Below, piece after piece: positions 37,584 through 42,371 of a stretch of 42,371 nt of DNA. A program made the translations under genes and the position numbers. The DNA is from Gammaproteobacteria bacterium (GTDB lineage: Bacteria; Pseudomonadota; Gammaproteobacteria; Arenicellales; Poriferihabitantaceae): positions 1 to 42,371 of the forward strand of contig JAJDVC010000250.1 in NCBI GenBank assembly GCA_022826305.1, given 5' to 3'. Positions within the stretch are counted from its first letter, which is position 1. Every line of letters begins with the position of its first letter. Below the pieces are notes generated by a model. It did no database searches, was not told the DNA's origin, and was given only the letters and a program-made list of their open reading frames with translations.

Positions 37584-37618
37584 GATGTGTTCTCCGGATG
37601 ATGGTTTGGGGTTGTCCG

Positions 37619-37951
37619 TCAGGGGCATGATCGGTCACTGGCTTCCGGACTGTCCACGCAACACTCGCTCAGCAGGTAATCGGCAAGTTTCCTGATCTTC
37701 GGAAAATTTGCACAGCTGATGATCTGTCGGCCCTGCCTTTCCTGGTCGATCAGCCCGCATCCGGCAAGATGCCTGAGATGGTGCGACAGGGTGGATGCCG
37801 GGATATCGAGCCGGTCCTGCAGGTCTCCGACCGTCAGCCCGGCCGGACCTGCCCTGACCAGGGTACGCAGTACGGAGAGCCTTGGGACGGATCCCGTTGC
37901 GGCGAATCCACGGGCAGCCTGTTCGATAGCGAGCATTGCGAAAAATATCAA
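37619..37951 (-). CDS. ArsR family transcriptional regulator
   Basis: wHTH 'LSVLRTLVRAGPAGLTVGDLQDRLDIPASTLSHHLRHLAGCGLIDQERQGRQIISCANF'; C-terminal 'SECCVD' Cys pair. Confidence 0.9.
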   Translation of the reverse strand: MIFFAMLAIEQAARGFAATGSVPRLSVLRTLVRAGPAGLTVGDLQDRLDIPASTLSHHLRHLAGCGLIDQERQGRQIISCANFPKIRKLADYLLSECCVDSPEASDRSCP

Positions 37952-38206
37952 ATATCTATAAAACTAGAATAATGGAAATATATCAGGCTTGTCAAGCATC
38001 CGCAAGCAGCGGATGTTCCGTTTTCCGGGCCGGATGACCGCAGGCGCATGTCGTGGATGTGCCTTGCTGTCCGGCATGTGCAGGCAGCCGCGAGCACAGG
38101 CTGTCTGCCGGTCCGTTCTTGAATTACAATGGAGACAGCTTGTTTCAGTTTTCCTGCTTCTGCGGGCATGTCCCGGGGAAGCGGACCAACCGGGAGAAAT
38201 CATCCG

Positions 38207-38971
38207 ATGTCAGTACACGCAGTGGAATCCCCGCAGGCCCCCGATCCGGTGCTGCAGGCCAAGACAGATCTTTGTGCAGCCCTCCGGCTCGCGGTCCATC
38301 ATGACCTGGAGGAAGGCATCGACAACCACTTCACGGTCACGGTACCCGGTTGTACCGACCGGTACCTGGTCCTGCCGTTCGGACTCCACTGGTCGGAAGC
38401 CCGGGTCAGTGACCTGATCGTGTTCAACGAGTTGGGAGAGACGCTGGAAGGCAGCGGCATGGTGGAGCTGTCCGCGCAGTGCATACACGCACCCATACAC
38501 CGGATAACCGGTGCCCGGGTGGTGCTGCATACGCATCAGACCTGGGCACTCAGCCTGAACCTGCTGGCCGACAACCGGCTTGTTCCGGCCTGCCAGACAG
38601 CCGCATTCCTTGATGGCAGGATCGCCTACGACGACGATTACCAGGGGACGGCGGATTCCCTGGAAGAGGGGGAGCGGCTGGCGCGCATTCTGGGCGACAA
38701 GCCTGTCCTGTTCATGAAGAATCATGGTGTTCTCGTGGCTTCCGACAGCATGGCCAGGGCGTACCAGCTGCTGTATCTGCTGGAGCGGGTCTGCCGTACA
38801 CAGATCCTGGCAATGGGGACGGGCCGGGCGCTGCAGCCTATCGACCGGGAAGTGATTGCCAGGGTCCAGGCGCCGGATTCGGGAGACCGCCACCGGGGCC
38901 AGCGCGACTTCCTGTTCTTCGAGGCCATGAAACGGGTTCTGGACAGGGTCAACCCGGGATACCGGGACTGA
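38207..38971 (+). CDS. Class II aldolase/adducin family protein
   Basis: 'DNHFTVTVPG', 'IHAPIHRITGARVVLHTHQTWALSLNLLAD', 'KPVLFMKNHGVLVASDSMARAYQLLYLLERVCRTQILA'. Confidence 0.9.
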   Translation: MSVHAVESPQAPDPVLQAKTDLCAALRLAVHHDLEEGIDNHFTVTVPGCTDRYLVLPFGLHWSEARVSDLIVFNELGETLEGSGMVELSAQCIHAPIHRITGARVVLHTHQTWALSLNLLADNRLVPACQTAAFLDGRIAYDDDYQGTADSLEEGERLARILGDKPVLFMKNHGVLVASDSMARAYQLLYLLERVCRTQILAMGTGRALQPIDREVIARVQAPDSGDRHRGQRDFLFFEAMKRVLDRVNPGYRD

Positions 38972-38986
38972 ACGGGTCCTGCCCGG

Positions 38987-39406
38987 TTGAGCCCGGTGCG
39001 GATCAGGGGTACGACTGCTGCGAAAAGGCGGCTGCTTGCCTATGTCGTGGTGCCGGTCGCCATGTTCGCGCTGGGATACGGCGGGGCGTTCCAGTGGGCC
39101 GGCAAGGGTCTGACCCTGTTTTTCAAGCACTATACCGAGGCCGAGCTCAGGAAGCTTGAGGCAGGCGGTTTCATCAACTCCGATGGTGAGGCCGAGTATG
39201 TTGTCGGGGTGAGGTCTGAAGAACTGGATACTCCCGGGTCTTTCCTGCAGCGCCAGACCGGAGTCGTGAAGGTTCGGGAGACGGCTTTTTCCGACTGGTT
39301 CATCGTGACGGTTGATGCGGAGCGTCCGGATATTATCCCGCGTATCCGGGAATTGCCGCAGATACAGTTCGTCCTGCAGAATCGCGGGTTGTGGATTTGC
39401 CACTGA
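38987..39406 (+). CDS. Hypothetical protein with one N-terminal TM segment
   Basis: TTG/GTG start ORF; 'RRLLAYVVVPVAMFALGYGGAFQWAGKG' hydrophobic; tightly spaced after aldolase; no family recognised. Confidence 0.55.
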   Translation: MSPVRIRGTTAAKRRLLAYVVVPVAMFALGYGGAFQWAGKGLTLFFKHYTEAELRKLEAGGFINSDGEAEYVVGVRSEELDTPGSFLQRQTGVVKVRETAFSDWFIVTVDAERPDIIPRIRELPQIQFVLQNRGLWICH

Positions 39407-39461
39407 CCGACATTCATGCTGCGGGCCAGCGTGATTCCGCCATGACAAGAGGCATCATGAA

Positions 39462-40523
39462 ATGAAGTTCAGCATACAGCTATCCGCCTACTATCCCAAC
39501 CACGATCTCGGCGGCCGACAGTTGTACCGGAACATGCTTGATCAGGCGATCCTGGCCGATCAGCTGGGCTTCGATGCGGTGTCCATTACGGAACATCATC
39601 TGATCAACATACTTCTCATGCCGGCGCCCCTGCAGTTTGCGGTAAAGATAGCCAGCCTGACGGAATCCGTGACCATCATGACCAGCGTTGTCGTGCTGCC
39701 CATTCACGACATGCGGGTTTATGCCGGCGAGGTGGTCTGCGCCGACATCTTTACGGATGGCAGACTGATGCTGGGAGTGGGAAGAGGCGCATTCCGGTTC
39801 GAAATGGATCGGCTGGGGGTTCCGATGGAGACCAGCCGGGTCAGGTTCGACGAATCCCTGGCTGTTCTGCAGGCGTTGCTGAGCGAGCATGAGGTTTCCT
39901 GGGACGGTGAGTTCTACCGGTTCGATCCGTTGACCATCATGCCCCGGCCGGATACCCCGGGTGGACCGCCGATCATGATTGCGGCGCTGGCGCCCGAGGC
40001 CATCTACCACAGCACGAAGAGAGGGTTTCACATACAGACGACACCCTTGTCGGGCACCCATGAGCACATGCTCGAGCAGGTGAATGCCTTTCACCGGGCA
40101 AGGGATGAAATGGGAAAGGCCGGGCAGGGGCTGACCCTTTCGCTTTCCAGGGTCGCGTTTCTTGCCCGTGATGAACGGGACCGGCGGGAAAAAATTGCCC
40201 TCGCGCATCATTACTACGGCCAGTTCGACAATGTTTTCACCGGCGACGGTATCGTCGAGGACGGACTGATCGCGCCCGTGCCAAGAAAGGTGTCGATCGA
40301 CAGGACCGAGGAGAATCTCCATGTCTGTACCACGCAGCAGATGATCGACGAGTTCGCACCCTATGCCGAGGCGGGGGTGGACCGTTTCATCCTGAACGTG
40401 AACTTCGGCGTGAACCAGCAGGAAACCCTGGACTGCATCCAGCGTATCGCAGAAGAGGTGATGCCGGCGTTCGGCGATGGCTCCCGGGAACCGGTCCGGT
40501 CCGGCGTCAGTGGCTGCTGTTGA
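39462..40523 (+). CDS. LLM class flavin-dependent oxidoreductase (luciferase-like)
   Basis: 'LDQAILADQLGFDAVSITEHHL', 'VVLPIHDMRVYAGEVVCADIFTDGRLMLGVGRGA', 'ESLAVLQALLSEHEVSWDGEFYRFDPLTIMPRPDTPGGPPIMIAALAPEAI'. Confidence 0.92.
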   Translation: MKFSIQLSAYYPNHDLGGRQLYRNMLDQAILADQLGFDAVSITEHHLINILLMPAPLQFAVKIASLTESVTIMTSVVVLPIHDMRVYAGEVVCADIFTDGRLMLGVGRGAFRFEMDRLGVPMETSRVRFDESLAVLQALLSEHEVSWDGEFYRFDPLTIMPRPDTPGGPPIMIAALAPEAIYHSTKRGFHIQTTPLSGTHEHMLEQVNAFHRARDEMGKAGQGLTLSLSRVAFLARDERDRREKIALAHHYYGQFDNVFTGDGIVEDGLIAPVPRKVSIDRTEENLHVCTTQQMIDEFAPYAEAGVDRFILNVNFGVNQQETLDCIQRIAEEVMPAFGDGSREPVRSGVSGCC

Positions 40524-40971
40524 CTGCCAGCAGGATCATGCCGAGCAGCGAGAACCCGACGCCAGCCCACTGGCCGCGGGTCAGGGTTTCCCGGAACAGG
40601 ATCCAGGAAAGGGTGACAGCAATGACGATGGTGCCCCCCACGACGAAGGGAATGGCGGTACTTGCGGAAATCTGTCTTTCGTTCCCGAATCCCCTGAAGA
40701 GGTAGAAGTACAGGACTTCGGCGATGCCGATGCACAGTCCGGCGCCAGCGCCCCACAGCCAGGCCCGGGTCGGCAGGGCGATACTGACGGACTGTCTGCC
40801 GAGAAAGGCCAGGTAACTCAGGGAAACCAGCAGGGCGGTCACCTGCAGGGATATGGTGGCCAGGATCGGCGGCGTGTCGGAAGAGGCGATATGGGAGGTG
40901 GACACCTTGACCAGCAGGTTGTAGGCCGCATAGCACAGGGTAACCAGGATAAGCACGGTGAATGTCTTCAT
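40507..40971 (-). CDS. DMT/EamA-like transporter (half-size)
   Basis: 154 aa, 5 hydrophobic segments; 'SASTAIPFVVGGTIVIAVTLSWILFRETLTRGQWAGVGFSLLGMILLAVN'. Confidence 0.8.
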   Translation of the reverse strand: MKTFTVLILVTLCYAAYNLLVKVSTSHIASSDTPPILATISLQVTALLVSLSYLAFLGRQSVSIALPTRAWLWGAGAGLCIGIAEVLYFYLFRGFGNERQISASTAIPFVVGGTIVIAVTLSWILFRETLTRGQWAGVGFSLLGMILLAVNSSH

Positions 40972-40996
40972 GGCTGGGTCTGATCGGGAACGTTTG

Positions 40997-42184
40997 TCAG
41001 GGACTATTGTAGCCTCTCGACATGCGATAGGAAGACAGGTACAGGACCAGGCCGGCAAGCAGCAGGATGACAAGCCCGTCAAGCACCAGCGGATATCCGC
41101 CGACGCGCCAGGCAAGCGCACCCAGAAACGGTGCGGCGGCGGCGCCGTAAAGATACAGCATGGTCAGGACGCCATGTTTGGTTCCGAAACGCTCCTCGCC
41201 GAGAATATCCCGTGTGATCACCGGGCGGACGATGCAGATCAGCCCGTAGCTGCTACCGTAAAGCAGCACGAAGACCGCTACCCACCCGGTCCAGGACGCC
41301 GTCCAGACAAGCGCCAGGATGGATGCCGCCATGAGCAGGAAACAGCACACCCCGACGAGATGATTCGACATGAATTTCTGTACGTACATCATGGCAAGCC
41401 TGCCGACAACCTGCATGGGGCCGATCATCGACGCCGCCAGGACGGCGATCCCGGGCTCGACGTTGCGGTCCCGGAGAATTGGCAGCAGGTGCGGCAGGGT
41501 TACCCCATGGACCATGGCGATCAGGGAAAACCCGATGCCCAGGCACAGGAACATGGGGGAGGTGAAATATCCCGGGTTGTATCGTATGGAGATGGTGCCT
41601 GTCGTTGCCGAGGGTACATGACGGCTCTCGATTGCCTGTGCGCCCAACAAGGTTACCGGTATCGCGAACAGCAGTATGGCAACCGCGAAGACCTGGACCG
41701 TAATGCGCCATCCGATCGCGTCGGAAAGGTAGTGTGCACAGGGGAAACTGATGGTTCCGGCGAATCCCGCGATCAGGGTAACCCGTATGATGTAGCGCTT
41801 TGCCTGATGCCCGAGACCTCTTGTGATCAGGGCGAAGCATGGATCGTACAGGCATCCCGACAGGCATGCCCCGATGATCGACCAGGCCAGGTAGAAGACG
41901 ATCAACTCCTCCACCCAGGCGAGACAGAACAGACTGATGCTCCCGACCGCCGCGCACACGACGATCATGACCGGCCCTTTCCCGAGATCAATGATCCGGC
42001 CGGTGACAGGGGAACTGATCGCCGAGAGGAATATGCAGAGCGTCAGGGCGCCGGCAAGGTCCACCCTCGACCACCCCAGATCAGCTTCCCAGATCAGGAT
42101 CAGGGCAGGAAACAGATAGAAAAGCCCGGCCCAGATGATCGTCTGTCCGAGCGCCAGCAAGATGATTGCCCGGTCAATCTTCAT
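40997..42184 (-). CDS. MFS transporter
   Basis: 395 aa, ~12 TM; 'LGQTIIWAGLFYLFPALILIWEADLGWSRVDLAGALTLCIFLSAISSPVTGRIIDLGKGPVMIV'. Confidence 0.88.
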   Translation of the reverse strand: MKIDRAIILLALGQTIIWAGLFYLFPALILIWEADLGWSRVDLAGALTLCIFLSAISSPVTGRIIDLGKGPVMIVVCAAVGSISLFCLAWVEELIVFYLAWSIIGACLSGCLYDPCFALITRGLGHQAKRYIIRVTLIAGFAGTISFPCAHYLSDAIGWRITVQVFAVAILLFAIPVTLLGAQAIESRHVPSATTGTISIRYNPGYFTSPMFLCLGIGFSLIAMVHGVTLPHLLPILRDRNVEPGIAVLAASMIGPMQVVGRLAMMYVQKFMSNHLVGVCCFLLMAASILALVWTASWTGWVAVFVLLYGSSYGLICIVRPVITRDILGEERFGTKHGVLTMLYLYGAAAAPFLGALAWRVGGYPLVLDGLVILLLAGLVLYLSSYRMSRGYNSP

Positions 42185-42215
42185 CGGTCGGGTATTACAT
42201 CGGTCGGCCGGCGTT

Positions 42216-42371
42216 TCAGGCGGGTACGCCGAGCAGGTCCCGGACTCCCGGAACCTGCTCGAGGGCCCACCTGAGATTGCTCTTGAGAGCCGGCCTCAAC
42301 TTGTCGGGTTCTATACGGTTCGACAGGCTGATCCCGTGCTCGATGTCGTAGAGTTGCTGCTTCAGGATCGC
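42216..42371 (-). CDS. C-terminus of an unidentified protein extending beyond the window; possibly DUF294-like
   Basis: Minus frame open to the window edge: 'AILKQQLYDIEHGISLSNRIEPDKLRPALKSNLRWALEQVPGVRDLLGVPA*'; family assignment tentative. Confidence 0.4.
   Translation of the reverse strand, partial: AILKQQLYDIEHGISLSNRIEPDKLRPALKSNLRWALEQVPGVRDLLGVPA

Noticed and set aside
38210-39448. 412-aa ORF on - strand
   Set aside because: Antisense to the class II aldolase; no domain signature
40958-42274. 438-aa ORF on + strand
   Set aside because: Antisense to the MFS transporter, low-complexity hydrophilic composition, no recognisable domain
1-42371. tRNA, rRNA or CRISPR array
   Set aside because: No cloverleaf-like, rRNA-like or regularly spaced direct-repeat pattern was seen by eye; a tool run (tRNAscan-SE, CRISPR finder) would be needed to exclude them fully

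Overview
The window is a GC-rich, densely coding bacterial segment, probably proteobacterial (inferred from gene content only). From left to right it contains: (1) a thiamin synthesis/salvage operon on + (thiO C-terminus, thiS, thiG, thiE, an NMT1/ThiY-like binding protein, tenA, ABC ATPase, ABC permease), followed by a glycerate 2-kinase, a proline-racemase-superfamily enzyme and a methyltransferase; (2) an RND efflux pump with its membrane-fusion protein on -; (3) an eroded accessory region (~12.8-19.4 kb) with an IS5-like transposase remnant, a broken DUF4143-type ATPase, an SDR, a CMD-family protein, a zeta-toxin-like gene, a low-GC patch with pentapeptide-repeat and nucleotidyltransferase remnants, and an AAA ATPase with an N-terminal frameshift; (4) a catabolic cluster (~19.7-32.3 kb) with a DMGDH/sarcosine-dehydrogenase-like flavoprotein, an RpiR regulator, two Rieske oxygenases, a class III aminotransferase, an enoyl-CoA hydratase, an ADP-forming acyl-CoA synthetase and a glyoxalase; (5) a metallophosphoesterase, a truncated hemoglobin and a Fic protein next to a truncated paralog of the AAA ATPase at 18.2-19.4 kb; (6) a small ars-type operon (ArsR, ArsI/CadI-like, aquaporin) plus a CHMI-like tautomerase; (7) a class II aldolase, an LLM flavin monooxygenase, and DMT and MFS transporters. 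The leads I rate highest are two matching palindromes (TGRTACAnnTGTAYnA) upstream of the RpiR/DMGDH divergent pair and of the Rieske oxygenase gene, which suggest an undescribed RpiR-controlled regulon, and the dispersed family of AAA-ATPase copies in decayed accessory islands. All calls come from reading the sequence and translations; no database search was run.
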